A stretch of 64,000 nt of DNA from Sipunculus nudus (Eukaryota > Annelida > Sipuncula > Golfingiida > Sipunculidae): assembly GCA_026874595.1 (NCBI GenBank), contig CM049310.1:19198058-19262057 (forward strand), given 5' to 3'. The position numbers and the translations under genes are program-made. Under the pieces are notes generated by a model. That model did not search any database and was not told the origin of the DNA. It saw nothing but the letters and a program-made list of their open reading frames with translations. Position 1 is the stretch's first letter, and every line of letters starts with the position of its first letter. This document shows, in pieces, positions 13,501 through 25,655 of this stretch.

Positions 13501-15170
13501 GCAGGCTCATATGGGATACCTAGGCTAACCTGGTAGAGCAGGCTTACATGGGATTTCTAGGTCACCTGGAAGAGCAGGCTCACATGGGATTCCTAGGTCA
13601 CCTGGTAGAGCAGGCTTACATGGGATGGCTAGGTTTACCTGGTAGGGCAGAATCATATGGGATGCCTATGCTAACCTGGTAGAGCAGGCTCACATGGGAT
13701 TTCTAGGTAACCTGGTAGAGCAGGCTCACATGGGATGGCTAGGTTTACCTAGTAGGGCAGAATCACACGGGATGGCTAGGTTTACCTGGTAGAGCAGGCT
13801 TACATGGGATGCCTAGGTTTACCTGGTAGAGCAGGCTCACATGGGATTCCTAGGTACCTAGTAGAGCAGGCTCATATGGGATACCTATGCTAACCTGATA
13901 GAGCAGGCTTACATGGGATTTCTAGGTCACCTGGTAGAGCAGGCTCACATGGGATTCCTAGGTCACCTGGTAGAGCAGGCTTACATGGGATGGCTAGGTT
14001 TACCTGGTAGGGCAGAATCACATGGGATGGCTAGGTTAACCTGCTAGAGCAGGCTCACATGGGATGCCTAGGTTTACCTGGTAGTGCAGGCTCACATGGA
14101 ATTCCTAGGTACCTAGTAGAGCAGGCTCATATGGGATACCTAGGCTAACCTGGTAGAGCAGGCTTACATGGGATTTCTAGGTCACCTGGTAGAGCAGGCT
14201 CACATGGGATTCCTAAGTCACCTGGTAGAGCAGGCTTACATGGGATGGCTAGGTTTACCTGGTAGGGCAGAATCACATGGGATGGCTAGGTTAACCTGCT
14301 AGAGCAGGCTTACATGGGATGCCTAGGTTTACCTGGTAGAGCAGGCTTACATGGAATTCCTAGGTACCTAGTAGAGCAGGCTCATATGGGATGCCTAGGC
14401 TAACCTGGTAGAGCAGGCTTACATGGGATGGCTAGGTTTACCTGGTAGGGCAGAATCACATGGGATGGCTAGGTTAACCTGCTAGAGCAGGCTCACATGG
14501 AATTCCTAGGTACCTAGTAGAGCAGGCTCATATGGGATACCTAGGCTAACCTGGTAGAGCAGGCTTACATGGGATTTCTAGGTCACCTGGTAGAGCAGGC
14601 TCACATGGGATTCCTAGGTCACCTGGTAGAGCAGGCTTACATGGGATGGCTAGGTTTACCTGGTAGGGCAGAATCACATGGGATGGCTAGGTTTACCTGG
14701 TAGAGCAGGCTTACATGGGATGCCTAGGTTTACCTGGTAGAGCAGGCTCACATGGGATTCCTAGGTACCTAGTAGAGCAGGCTCATATGGGATACCTAGG
14801 CTAACCTGGTAGAGCAGGATTACATCGGATGGCTAGGTTCACCTGGTAGAGCAGACTCACATGGGATGGCTAGGTTCATCTGTTAGAGCAGGGTCATGTA
14901 GGATTGCTAGGTTTACCTGGTAGAGCAGGCTCACATGGGATTCCTAGGTCACCTGGTAGTGCAGGCTTTCATGAGATGGCTAGGTTCACCTGGTAGAGCA
15001 GGCTAACATCGGATGGCTAGGTTTACCCGGTAAAGCAGGCATACATGGAATGCCTAGGTTAACCTGGTAAACAAGGCTTACATATGATGGCTAGGTTAGA
15101 GCAGGCTCACGTGGGATGCCTTGATTTACTTAGTAGAGCAGGCTCAATGGGATTTCTATGTACCTGATTG
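10600..15170. repeat. 37-bp satellite array, roughly 120 copies
   Basis: The consensus monomer in two parts is GGTTCACCTGGTAGAGCAGG then CTCACATGGGATGCCTA (37 bases), repeated head to tail for about 4.5 kb. Common variants replace CTCACATGGG with CTCGCATGGG, CTTACATGGG or CTCATATGGG, and GCCTA with GGCTA, TTCCTA or ACCTA. Some monomers are 34-36 bases because TTCAC is shortened. Both edges (about 10600-10990 and 15060-15180) are strongly diverged while the middle is homogeneous, as expected when unequal exchange homogenises the interior. Stop codons occur in all plus frames, and 37 is not a multiple of three, so this is not a coding repeat. It is much longer than the other arrays in this window. 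Confidence 0.97.
12890..14840. repeat. higher-order organised part of the 37-bp satellite
   Basis: Within the satellite, distinct monomer types recur in a fixed order: a TACCTAGTAGAGCAGGCTCATATGGG type, a CTAACCTGGTAGAGCAGG type, a TTTCTAGGTCACC type, and a GGTAGGGCAGAATCAC type. The GGGCAGAATCA marker appears near 13053, 13239, 13386, 13641, 13750, 14008, 14254, 14440 and 14663, that is every 3-7 monomers. The pattern is absent from 10990-12880, where variant monomers are mixed without this order. Confidence 0.8.
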
Positions 15171-15325
15171 ATTATAAGATTCCTAGGCCTACCTGACAGA
15201 GGTAACTCTGCTGGTATTAACAGGTATACCTCTCTACTAGCAATACAGACACATCTGGTATTCATCTATTGCATGGCAGAGCAGCACAATATAGCTTCAT
15301 TCACTATTTATCTACTATATCTATA

Positions 15326-15362
<37 letters not shown>

Positions 15363-18300
15363 TTATCATTGATTATTATTCTACTTATAATAGGTTTACT
15401 CTTGCCTATTGCCATCACATTAGCCAGAATAATTATAGTCAGTTAAAACAAAGCCTTGACCCAGTCTCCTGTTTCCATTTGTTGTTTACCTGGAATCTTC
15501 CTCCTGTCTTGTGATAACAATCATCTAGAATTATCTGTCATAAGTTACAAACCAAGCTTCCCACTAGTTTTGCAATAATGGTGCCACATGGTCTGACAGA
15601 CTTATACATAAATATACTTAATAATATACCTGACAAACTCATAAATAAATGTACTTAATAACATATATCTCCTATAGCATTACCTTGTTTGACAACATTC
15701 TTGTTAAAATCTAAAGTGAAAGACTCATAATGCATGAATAGATATGTAAGTGGGTAATGATATGTTATTATTGTGCTCTACTTATCAGCAGTTTATAATG
15801 CAGGTATTTACTAATATATCAGACATCACAAAGCATTTCCAGTCTGTTTTCATTTTTTGTCATGTAAAGATAGACATAAAGGAAACCAGAAAGCAATACA
15901 GGTCTATGCTACAGTATATAATTATACTTGGACCTAGGCATTTAAGTGCAAAAAAAAAAAAAACAGTGAAATTTTCAAACCTAGAACTATTCTTAACACT
16001 TGCTCACTCACACATAATTTTTTTGACAAACCATTTAGTACCTATCTACTTGAGTACTACCTGACAAATAAAAATGTGTACAAATAAAAATTCTTATTAT
16101 AACCACATGACCCATGCAGCTTATTCCTCATCTTTATCTTGGAAAGAATTTGGACTCCAGTTTTTATTAGTACTATGCATAAATGTATAAGGAATATATG
16201 ATTTCTGGAATTCTTTAAAATAAAGTACAGGTTCCCGGTCTTTTCAAGTAAACTTATATATTGGTAAAGTATAGTCAGTTAATCTGGCTACAGAAAATGA
16301 ATGCCCACACATTTACTTATGAAAACTCTATCATTTTTGCATGAAGATTCAGTGTATGCATATATGACGTGGGCTTGTTCTGTGAAAAGGCATATGGTAA
16401 TACTGAATCATGCATGGGTGGATCATTTTCCATCCAAGGTCCAGCCAGGATACCAGTGTATAAAAGAGAGGAAACTGCTGCCAGATTTTATTCCGGACTA
16501 GGGTGTATTCACAGATGGTAAAAAATCCTTTTGTGCTCCATCTTCTGTTAAAAATATTATAAGGGAAACGTCCCATGCTCCTATTGGCCCTGGGACTGGG
16601 TTTCATGCCAGGGACAGGTCCTGTATTATGACAGGTGATTTCCCTTTAATGCCGGGTCAATGTGGGCAGATATCCTGTATGTTATCAAACTAATCAACCC
16701 CAAAAACATGTCTGGCATACAAAGGGATATGATTAATGTCAACCAGCTGTGCTAAAAATTTTGATAAAAAACTAGTTCTGTGCTTTCATAAATACAGAAT
16801 CTTATTGCTGTAAATTGTTGGGGGTTTTATAATTTCTGGAGTAATATGATAATTCTAATTTCCTTGTTTGCTACAGTAACTGAACTCTCCAGGTTACTTT
16901 CTACCATATCTGTTTTCATGATTTATCAATGATAAACAAATGTATTAAAACATGTATATGAACATGATATGCATGTAAGAAAAAGAGTAACCTGACTGGC
17001 ATGGATCATTTAGACATCTGCATTATTATTTACTAGTCCTTCAAATGTTATATGTACAGTATCTGATTAAATTCTGAACTCCAAAAAATATGACAATGAA
17101 GGGAAATCTAGAAGCCTGTAGGAACCAAAACTAAAGTTCAGATTTATCTTTTTTTTTTGTTTGGATTTCATGAGTTTATCACTGGATCAAGTAAACTTAT
17201 ATATATTATCATACCCTGAGGTTGTTTAAAGTACAAAATAGTTTGTGAGAATACATGTTTTCTTGAATGTTACACTCTGAGATTGTTCAGACAGAAATTG
17301 GGATTTTTTTGTGTTAAGCATGTGACTAAATTATTCCAGCGGGATAATGACATTTATTTAGCACACAGTGAGCTCCTATTAGACATGTTTCTAGCTATAT
17401 GAGTGATTTACACATTGCTGTGATGGACTCTCTCAGAGTGTTACCCAAGGCATCACCAGCCTTCAGCTCTGGCGTTCACTTGAATCTGTCACTACAGCAC
17501 TGCAGCAGCATTCAGTGGGGACCCTGGATAAGAACATCTGGGATAGATAGCTGACAAAACAGTCAATACCAGTCTGACCTTTCTTATACCAGATTATGTA
17601 TATCCTACAATAGCACATCATACCATCCAGCAGTACCCAAGTTACTGCCATCCTCAAGTGTCAGGAAAGAGCACAGACACTAACCTTACAGCCCCACCAG
17701 ACCACTGATCACCATCCAAATATGAGTGGCTATTGTGGAAGCTCCTTGACAATGTCATCTGCAAGCTTCAAGGCAACCATGATTAATGATCAACTTCTTT
17801 CTGGGTCTTCTAACCACAACCTAGTCTTGTCTTGCAATTGATGCTCAAGATGAGATGAGACAAAGCCAAGCTGACTCAGATATCATGCATGTGGCTGCAG
17901 CTAGAAAACATTAGCTTCTGACCACCTCAAAGTTGAAATTACAATTTTAAAACAACTTTGGTTGATTAAGTAATCAGCATCGGAATGTTTTACTTGAATC
18001 CGACTGACATCATCAGATCTCATCAGAACATAAATCATGTCTCTCATTCTTCATCAAAAATCAACAATTTAAACTGTGTTCTCTATTAAATGCATTAGGC
18101 ATTAGATGCCTCTGTGTTATGTGGGTAAGGATACATAATTCTATGTTATGACTTTCAACCTTCTAAAATATTTTGTGATAACATCAAACATTAGCAAACA
18201 ATTTATTTATACCATCATGAGCTTGAAGACTTTCTGTGCCATACACTGTTAACACCCCTATCCCTCGTCAAAATTTCAAGGACTTTTAAAGGATTGTCAA

Positions 18301-19088
18301 GGACAGTATTTATATTCAGATTAATGTGATGCTATGATCAAACAGAATAGAGTTAAAAACAAGGGCAAAACTTGGATGAACTTAATGAATGCACAGGAGC
18401 TAATAATATGCTTACAATATGGAAGGAACAAAAAATTGAGAAGGTAGCTCTGATACAAAATCAAAGGACTTTAAAGGACTTCAAAGGAAAAAGTGTCATT
18501 TTCAAGTTCTTTCCATGCCAAGATTTTCAGGGACCTATATACACCTTGGCTAGATATGGACAACAACAAATGATGAATCCACACTTAATTCTTACAAATT
18601 CTAACAATGGTTTTCTCTTTCATTCTTTGAAGCAACATTAAAGTGAATTTGGTTTCATCTCTCCAGCATTCAGCTTGAGCAGACAGAATTAGGACTTGGG
18701 CATTACCCCACGGCCTGGTAATCATAGCCTGCTGATGTAAACCCCACCCTGAAGGAGAATTTCTTGTGCTATTATCTGGCTCATTATGGAAGTGTTACCC
18801 TCTAATTACTTTCAATTTGAGGTTATTTCATGAATCATGGAGTGTTTTTCTCATTACAACCAGTCACAACAGATGTCTGAGTCATCAGGCCTTCCAAAGA
18901 GACTGGCAAAAATAATCATCCATGTTCTTCAACCTATAAATGCCGACTGAATATGCAGAAGAAGATTCTCCCATAAATATATCATCCTTGCATTCAATTT
19001 AAAATATAAATTACAACATGAGGTCAGTAAAATACTGGTCAGTTTTTTTCTTTACCGTGGACTTTTGAAAATTAAGTCAAATAAAGTA
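15171..19088. other. unique AT-rich DNA, no gene recognised
   Basis: No supported exon. A TA microsatellite lies at 15329-15359. Richer, less repetitive blocks at about 16490-16660 and 18680-18930 look more constrained than their surroundings. The second contains AT-rich homeodomain-like cores such as CTAATTAC and TTTCATGAATCATGG. These are by-eye impressions only. Confidence 0.4.
15329..15359. repeat. (TA)n microsatellite
   Basis: An alternating TA run of about 30 bases, preceded by short CTATAT units. Confidence 0.95.
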
Positions 19089-19272
19089 CAGTGAAACCTT
19101 GTTGTGTCAAACTCTTTCAAGTCAAATACCCCGCTAATGTCAAAGTTACAGACTCGATATTCCAGACAACTCTGGTTAAATTATTACCAAATAAAACCTG
19201 CTTGTGTCGAACCTCGGATGTGTCGAAGTTTTCTGAGGCTGCCTTTGACTGCAACACAATGAGGTTTCACTG
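19089..19272. mobile_element. 184-bp TA-flanked MITE (Tc1/mariner/pogo-like)
   Basis: The left terminus CAGTGAAACCTTGTTGTGTC and the inverted right terminus CAGTGAAACCTCATTGTGTT match at 17 of the first 19 positions. Both ends are flanked by TA (19087-19088 and 19273-19274), the target duplication expected for the Tc1/mariner/pogo superfamily. CAGTRAAACCTC-type termini are common in that group. The interior carries further GTGTCGAAC/GTGTCAAAC copies and no transposase. It is a non-autonomous deletion derivative or MITE; strand is undefined because the ends are symmetric. Confidence 0.85.
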
Positions 19273-19534
19273 TATTATGTAATGACACAAAATAAAATGT
19301 TTAACTGTTACTCATAGGGAATATATATACAGTATTGACATATTAAGTTATTCCTACCCAGAAATATGAAACACACGTGATTGAAAACAAGGCCTACAGG
19401 CCTAATGCAAACCTGTCCAATGGAATATACATAAATTATAATGCTTCCTGAGTGCACTGGAACAAATTACCAGCTGTAGCTACTGCACTGTGTGAACTCT
19501 TGATCTGCACTTGGCTGTACTGACTAACTCATGT

Positions 19535-19675
19535 CCTGTTGCCTAATCTGATTCAGTTGGCAGTCTGCCAAAGCTATAAATAGATACAGACTAAAACTTG
19601 GCCTGTTGCAAAATCTGAAATAGTTGGCAGTCTGCCCACCTATTTATAGACACAAACAATACTTGGCCTGTTGGT
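19535..19675. repeat. two-copy ~70-bp direct repeat
   Basis: The sequence GCCTAATCTGATTCAGTTGG...CAGTCTGCC is repeated about 70 bases later as GCCTGTTGCAAAATCTGAAA...CAGTCTGCC, and a third GGCCTGTTGGTAAATCTG begins just after. The shared blocks are TTGGCAGTCTGCC and CTATAAATAGA / CTATTTATAGA. Confidence 0.6.
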
Positions 19676-19912
19676 AAATCTGTTAACACAAACTGAAAGA
19701 CTTTGGCTACAATGTAATTTTCACGCTGACATATTCATAAGTTTTTTTATCAAAATGTTTTGAATAATAACAAATGCCTATTGAAAGCAAAATCAGAATA
19801 CAAATATTTTATTCATGGATTTATCTTACACATAAGCTTGATGTGGAACCATTTATTTATGTTGCCTGTACAGCTCTGCTTATATACCCCAAAGAGTTCA
19901 GTTTGTTAACAC

Positions 19913-21684
19913 AACTAGAATACAGGTAGTCGACAAGCGACTCTGTGTATCCGCTGAAACCAGAGTGGGACGGGTGAAGTGAGGCATGGATATAGAGTGG
20001 CAAGTTGAAATTGAGAGTGGTGTGTTGCGTATTTGCATGGACGTCTGCAGTGTAAATATGTATGTAGGTGGCGCCACCTGCCACAAAATCCAGAAAGTTA
20101 TCCAAGTTGTACACAATTGCAAAATTTTAGGCAGATAGGTCAAACAACTGCCGAGATATGAGTGATTTTAGCTCATGGCAGACAAACAGACAGAAGCTGT
20201 GCAAAAATGGTTGCAGGTGGTGCCACCAGTTTTGCGTATAATAAAGAGCTATGTGAGATCTATACACATGCAAAATTGCAGGAGGATAAGTCAAAGCAGT
20301 CCTGAGATAAAACCTGGATGTCTGCAGCATGAATGTGAAAGTAGGTGGTGCCACCTGCCACAAGATCAAGAAAGCTATCCAAGATGTATATACATACAAA
20401 ATTTTAGGCAGATGAATCAAACCACTGCCGAGATTTTAGTGATTTTATCCCAAGGAAGATGAACAGATGGACGCTGTGCAAAAATGGTTGCAGGTGGTGC
20501 CACCATTTTTATGTATGTTATAAAGCTATCCAAGGGCTAAATCTGTGCCAAATTTTTTTCCTGATTGGTCAAACGAGTCCAAAGATATGTGGGTTTAGGG
20601 TTGGGACGGTTACCGGTATACGGTATTATCACGATATCTCACAGCCACGGTTATCATACCGTCAACTTTCCTATTATCGCGATATCACGATATCAATTTT
20701 TGTTCACGATTATGGTTCACAGACAAGCCATTGAATTATATATTTCTGGAGAAAACTGGCATCATAAGAGTCTGTCCATGTTCAAAATAAATGTATTTCC
20801 AAGAATCACATTTATTTTTATAAACCACATGTATTTGAATACCTGCGTGTCGGTGGAACCGTGTGCTTACGGACTTCGGGAAATGTCCGGAAATAGCAGG
20901 ATGAATCTTAGAGAACAAAAGCTTGAGAATTCCAGGAGAAAATAACATTATAAAGAAGAGCAATAAAACATATTTATGCTTTTATTGCATGGAGCGATAA
21001 AACATAAAAGTGTCACCATTGGATCGAACATTCCTTACGGGTTGAATATTTTGCCATATAAAATTGGATTGGAATATTTAGCCATGATGGGTATGACACG
21101 CTCTCCGAAAATTCCGGGATTATCTGGCTTTTTTGTAACTATAGGAAACTGGTGAAACGTTCTGACAAGTGTGATTTGACGATTGGGGCAGGACTTCCCG
21201 CATCTCAAACTTACACACCTGCAGCGCCTTCATGCAACTTAATCACTTAATGAGTTAATTTGTGGTACTGGCACAATGGGTATAAATAATATTAATAGTT
21301 AACCCCTCTTATAAAGTCAAGAATTTAAAGGTGGTTGTTATTAATATCATTATTGATGGCTTATCAATGCTCTTATCTATTATTAAAAATATCGCGATAT
21401 CACGGTATATCACGATAAAATTTGAATAATCATCATGATATCAAAAACCCATATCGTCCCAACACTATGTGGGTTATGTGTCAAAACATACACACAGATG
21501 GACGCACTGAAGAGAGGAAGGGTCAGAGGTCAACATGAAATATTTTGGCACCAGTTCACATGTGACCCAATAATTGTGTAAAGTTTTGGAAAAATCTGTC
21601 CAGTGGTCTCAGAGTTCTATTCCAGAAACAAACGCGGCGGCGGTGGAACCTGGCCAAAAATATAGTATCCACAGATACAATAAA
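19913..21684 (+). mobile_element. E2: older copy of the E4 family, split by a hAT-like insertion
   Basis: The left end AACTAGAATAC is followed by GTAGTCG-acaag-CGACT, a slightly decayed hairpin of the same design as in E4, then GTATCCGCTG. The body has about two core units of about 278 bases (TCTGCAG marker near 20043 and 20321), with the palindrome GGTGGCGCCACC or its decayed form and a GGTCAAACRRYT...GAGATATGAG block. The right part (GGTCAGAGGTCAACATGA..., TTCACATGTGACCC, GCGGCGGCGG) aligns with E4 throughout. It ends in a short stem-loop GTATC-caca-GATAC and ATAATAAA-like bases. CpGs present in E4 are often TpG or CpA here. No coding capacity. A nested element at 20596-21467 interrupts it. 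Confidence 0.85.
20596..21467. mobile_element. 872-bp hAT-like non-autonomous element nested in E2
   Basis: The 8-bp direct repeat TGTGGGTT flanks the insertion (20588-20595 and 21468-21475). Termini are TAGGGTTGGGACG on the left and, inverted, TAGTGTTGGGACG on the right (12 of 13). Subterminal ATCGCGATATCACG blocks occur near both ends (about 20675 and 21391), as hAT transposase-binding repeats often do. Removing the element and one duplication restores E2 so that it reads through like the uninterrupted copy E4 (GAGATATGTGGGTTTATGTG near 52443), which is an internal empty-site control. No transposase is recognisable in the two overlapping open frames inside. Eight-base duplications plus these ends indicate the hAT superfamily. 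Confidence 0.9.
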
Positions 21685-21985
21685 TCTATTAGCTTTCTTT
21701 ACCAAAGTATCCCACAGTCCCTTCACTTTAAAAAGGTCAAATAATCCTGCAAAAAATTATTAAAGTAAACTTGAACAAAGGCCACCTAAGAAAAATTTTT
21801 TTCAATGTTACATAAGTAGAAACAATTGTTTTGCAGAAGAAGACTATTGCAGCCTTCGGTTTGAAACAGCCTTACTAATGGCCACAAGACAAACTTCAGC
21901 TTTCTAAGACTCTACCAAAAATTAATGAACCCATTCTATTCTTAAACAATTGAAAGAACCCTACCCTAGGATAATTCTTGAGAAA
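21685..21985. other. 301-bp spacer between E2 and E3
   Basis: AT-rich sequence with no visible repeat relation to either neighbour. It holds no gene. Confidence 0.5.
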
Positions 21986-23702
21986 AACTAGATGTGTCGG
22001 AACGACACGAATGCCCCCGCCTTGGGCAAATTAGAAACATTTGTAAAATTCTGAAAATTTTTTTAAGTTCAGGAGGTGTCGTATGGTCAAAAGTAGGTCA
22101 ACAAGGGCAAAATGCATACTCGATCTGTAACGGGTCATTATCAAGCAACACACCAAAAATCATGCCAGTATATGCAGGCATTGTGAAAAAAAGTCCATAC
22201 ATGTGCATTTTCCATAAAAATATCTGTCTTTCATGAAATTTTCTATGTTTAGGAGCCGTAAAACAATCAAAAGTAGGTCAACCGGGATGAAACGCGAACT
22301 CGATCTGTAACTGTCATTATCTGCCCACACATAAAAAATCAAGGTGGTATCTGCAGGCATTGAGGAAAAAAAGTAAGTACATATGCATTTGTTATGAAAA
22401 TTTATATTTTTCATGAAATTTTCTATGTTCAGGAGCAATCAAATGGTCAAAAGTAGGTCAACTGAGAGAAAACAAGAACTCGATCTGTAACTGGTCATTA
22501 TCTGCCTACACACCAAAAATCAGGCCCGTATCTGCAGGCACTGTGAAAAAAAGTCCATACATATGCACCTTTTTATGAAATTTTCTTTGTTAGAGCACCG
22601 TCAAACGGTCAAAAATAGGTCAACTGGGACAAAACGTGAACTTGATCTGTAACTGGTCATTATCTGCCCACACACCAAAAATCAGGCCAATATCTGCAGG
22701 CATTGCAAAAAAATGTCCGTACATGTGTATTTGTCATGATATTCATATTTTTCATGAAATTTTCTATGTTCAGGAGCCGTAAAACATTCAAAAGTAGGTC
22801 AACCAGGACGAAACGCGAACTCGATCTGTAACAGGTCTATATCTGCCCACACACCAAAAATCATGCCAATATCTGCAGGCATTGCAAAAAAAAGTCTGTA
22901 CATGTGTATCTTTCATGAATATTTCTATTTTTCATGAAATTTTCTGTTTGTACAACGGTCAAAAGTAGGTCAACCGGGACGAAACGCGAACTTGATCTGT
23001 AACTGGTCTATATTTGCCCACACACCAAAAATCAACCCAATATCTGCAGGCATTGCGAAAAAAAGTCCGTACATGTGTATCTGTCATGAATATTTCTATT
23101 TTTCATTAAATTTTCTAAGTTTAGGAGCCGTAAAACAGTCAAAATTAGGTCAACCGGGACGAAACGTGAACTCGATCTGTAACTGGTCTATATCTGTCCA
23201 CACACCAAAAATCAGGCCAATATCTGCAGGCACTGCGAAAAAAAGTCTGTACATGTGTATTTGTCATGAAATTTCATATTTTTCATGAAATTTTCTATGT
23301 TCAGGAGCCGTAAAACGGTCAAAAATAGGTCAACCAGGACTAAACACGAACTCGATCTTTAACTGGTCAATATCTGGCCACACACCAAAAATCAGGCCAA
23401 TATCTGCAGGCACTGCGAAAAAAAGTCCGTACATGTGTATTTGTCATGAAATTTCATATTTTTCATGAAATTTTCTATGTTCAGGAGCCGTAAAACGGTC
23501 AAAAGTAGGTCAACTGGGACGAAACGCGAACTCGATCTGTAACTGGTCTATATCTGCCCACACACCAAAAATTAGGCCAATATCTGCAGGCATTGCGAAA
23601 AAAAGTCTGTACAACTGTTTGATTCCGGAATGACGGAAGGACGGAATGACGGACATGGGTAAAACTATATGGCCCGGCCACTTTGTGGCGGGGGCATAAT
23701 TA
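21986..23702 (+). mobile_element. E3: hairpin-ended element with nine 180-bp core repeats
   Basis: The left end AACTAGAT is followed by a perfect hairpin GTGTCG-gaa-CGACAC (21994-22008), then the arm ATGCCCCCGCC (22011-22021). Nine core units follow, with the marker GTCAAAAGTAGGTC at about 22086, 22266, 22446, 22608, 22788, 22958, 23138, 23318 and 23498. The period is 180, with two units shortened to 162 and 170. Units also share AACTCGATCTGTAACTGG, ATCTGCAGGCATTG and TTTTTCATGAAATTTTC. After GGAATGACGGAAGGACGGAA the right end has a stem-loop GCCAC-ttt-GTGGC, and its right side, GGCGGGGGCAT (23687-23697), is the exact inverted match of the left arm (11 of 11). AATTATA follows. No protein is encoded. 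Inferred class: non-autonomous Helentron/DINE-1-like. Confidence 0.85.
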
Positions 23703-23789
23703 TACCATTCAGCTAGACAGTTTCATCATTAAACATTTTAAGCTGAAGAGGCTAAACTAATGAGGTTTTTGTCCGTTAAAAACTGGTCG

Positions 23790-24600
23790 ATGTAGTTGAC
23801 ACCACAAAAACCTCAATTTCAAATATGAGTCATGTGAGAAACAATTGCACAAATCTTGGTGATGCTAGCTCCTGTTGTTTTTGGGATTTTTATGTTAGTA
23901 TATGCCTATACTTGGCCAATGACTCAGTTCAAATTCCTGTAACTTGGCCAAAATTCATCAAACCCAGCTTGTATCTGGGATCATTTCTGTGAAAAATTGA
24001 ACATTTTGGCCGAATGATTTTGGATAAGATTTTCAAAGGTTTTTGAGCTTTTCCCAGTAAAATGTAAGTTGTTGCAGGTGGCACCACAAAAAAGCTCAAT
24101 CCCACAACATTTGATATGTGACAGATTTTTCCATAAAATTTGGGGATGCTAGCTCCTGCTATTCCATGACCCCCTTACAAAAAAGGTAGATCCAATAACT
24201 CAGTTTCAAATATGAATCATCTGACCAACATGTGCATAAAATATTGTGATGATAGCTCCAGCCATTTCTGATATTTCAATTTAAGTATCCTTTTTTTTGG
24301 CCAAAAGACTAAGTTCAGCTTCCTGTAACTTGGCCAAAAGTCACCAAACTGGAAACATTCATACTTCAGAGAGATTGTTTCAGGGATTATTTCTGTGAAA
24401 TATTGAACAATTTGGCTGGACAATTTTGAAAAAGAAGATTTTTAAAGGTTGTTTAGCTTTCCCCTATAAAATCTAAGTCAATGCAAATAGCAAAAAAATA
24501 AGCAAAATCCAATAGAGTTTATTAGATGACTGATTTTTTCCCCATAAAATTTGAGGATGCCAGCTCCTGCTGTTTTTAAGATAGTATGGGTTTACGTACA
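23790..24600. repeat. decayed ~290-300-bp tandem repeat
   Basis: Blocks of the type GATGCTAGCTCCTGCTGTT recur near 23859, 24147, 24249 (GATGATAGCTCCAGCC) and 24556. They alternate with CTGTAACTTGGCCAAAA, TTTCTGTGAAAAATTGAACA and a GCAGGTGGCACCAC block that resembles a decayed form of the GGTGGCGCCACC core of E2/E4/E5. No intact terminal hairpin pair was found, so this is probably the core of an older, end-eroded element of the same general kind. Confidence 0.65.
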
Positions 24601-25655
24601 GAAAACGCTTAACCATCAAATAAGTTCACAGGATAGCTTAAAATAAATATCCTAATAATAAATTTAATGATTAAAAAAAATGTGTGGTTATAACATCATA
24701 TATTCTGACTGCCTTGAGGATAAGGACCAGTTTGGAAACATCTTCTGTAAACAGGTGGATTGACAAAGACTTAGATGTCACACATTTATGTGAGAAACAT
24801 AGGTAAACATGCAAGGTAAAATGAAAAGCCATACTCTACAAACAGATGGAGAAAGGTCATCTAGTTATAATATTAATTTAAAATTCCTGTTTTTGCTGGG
24901 TTAAGTCAAGAAATGCCTGATGCCTTCTACTGTTATGTAATGAACACCCGTCTTCTGCCTGATTGTCTATATACAATAACTCAGTATATCTATCACGCAA
25001 CATATGTAGTTCAATGCTTTATGACCATCTCTCATAAAAAGAAATAGTTACGTTGCTCAGATCTTGTAACCTGTGCCAGTCCTGCTTTATGTTGGCAGTG
25101 GACCACCTACTGGTGCCTCAATCACATGACAACAGCCCTCTGACATGCTGCTAACATGCTGGTAGAATTTACCTCTTTTCCTGTTTATTTTACAAAAAAA
25201 GTGTTGCAAATGGATCAACACAATAGCTTGTTTTAGGTGCCAGGTTAGGTGGAAGGGGTGACAGCTGTTTAACAACCCTGAAATACTGCCAGGAACTGCC
25301 AATACTTGATTTGACACAACTCAGAACACAGGCTGTTTATAAGGGCATTATATAACACATACCAGGCCATTAACATTCTTTATCCTTTATCATTTCACCA
25401 TTCAGCTTTTTTTTCCATTGCTGATACAAAATTGATAAAATGGAGAAAATTTCAATTTTGTTATTATGTTGAATATATTTGTAATGCATAACAACTCCCT
25501 ATTTTATAAATAAATTTCCTGATTAATATGACAAAATTCAATAACAAGCTTGATGTAACTCTTAACATGCTAGTATTTATTGGCAACTGGGTTTACTGAT
25601 ATCTTACAAACAATTTTGAAATGCAAGTGTTCTCTTAATATATACCCTGGTGTGG
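24601..25655. other. unique AT-rich DNA, no gene recognised
   Basis: Nothing supported. A minus-strand open frame of 76 codons at 25087-25317 has no recognisable domain. Confidence 0.45.

Noticed and set aside
10600-15170. TGGTAGAGC in every satellite monomer resembles the D-arm/A-box of tRNAs.
   Set aside because: Only about nine bases match. There is no B box at a suitable distance and no cloverleaf can be drawn, so it is not a tRNA or SINE array.
20565-20963. Overlapping frames inside the hAT-like insertion as a transposase fragment.
   Set aside because: No recognisable hAT dimerisation or catalytic motif, and the frames are short and overlap on opposite strands.
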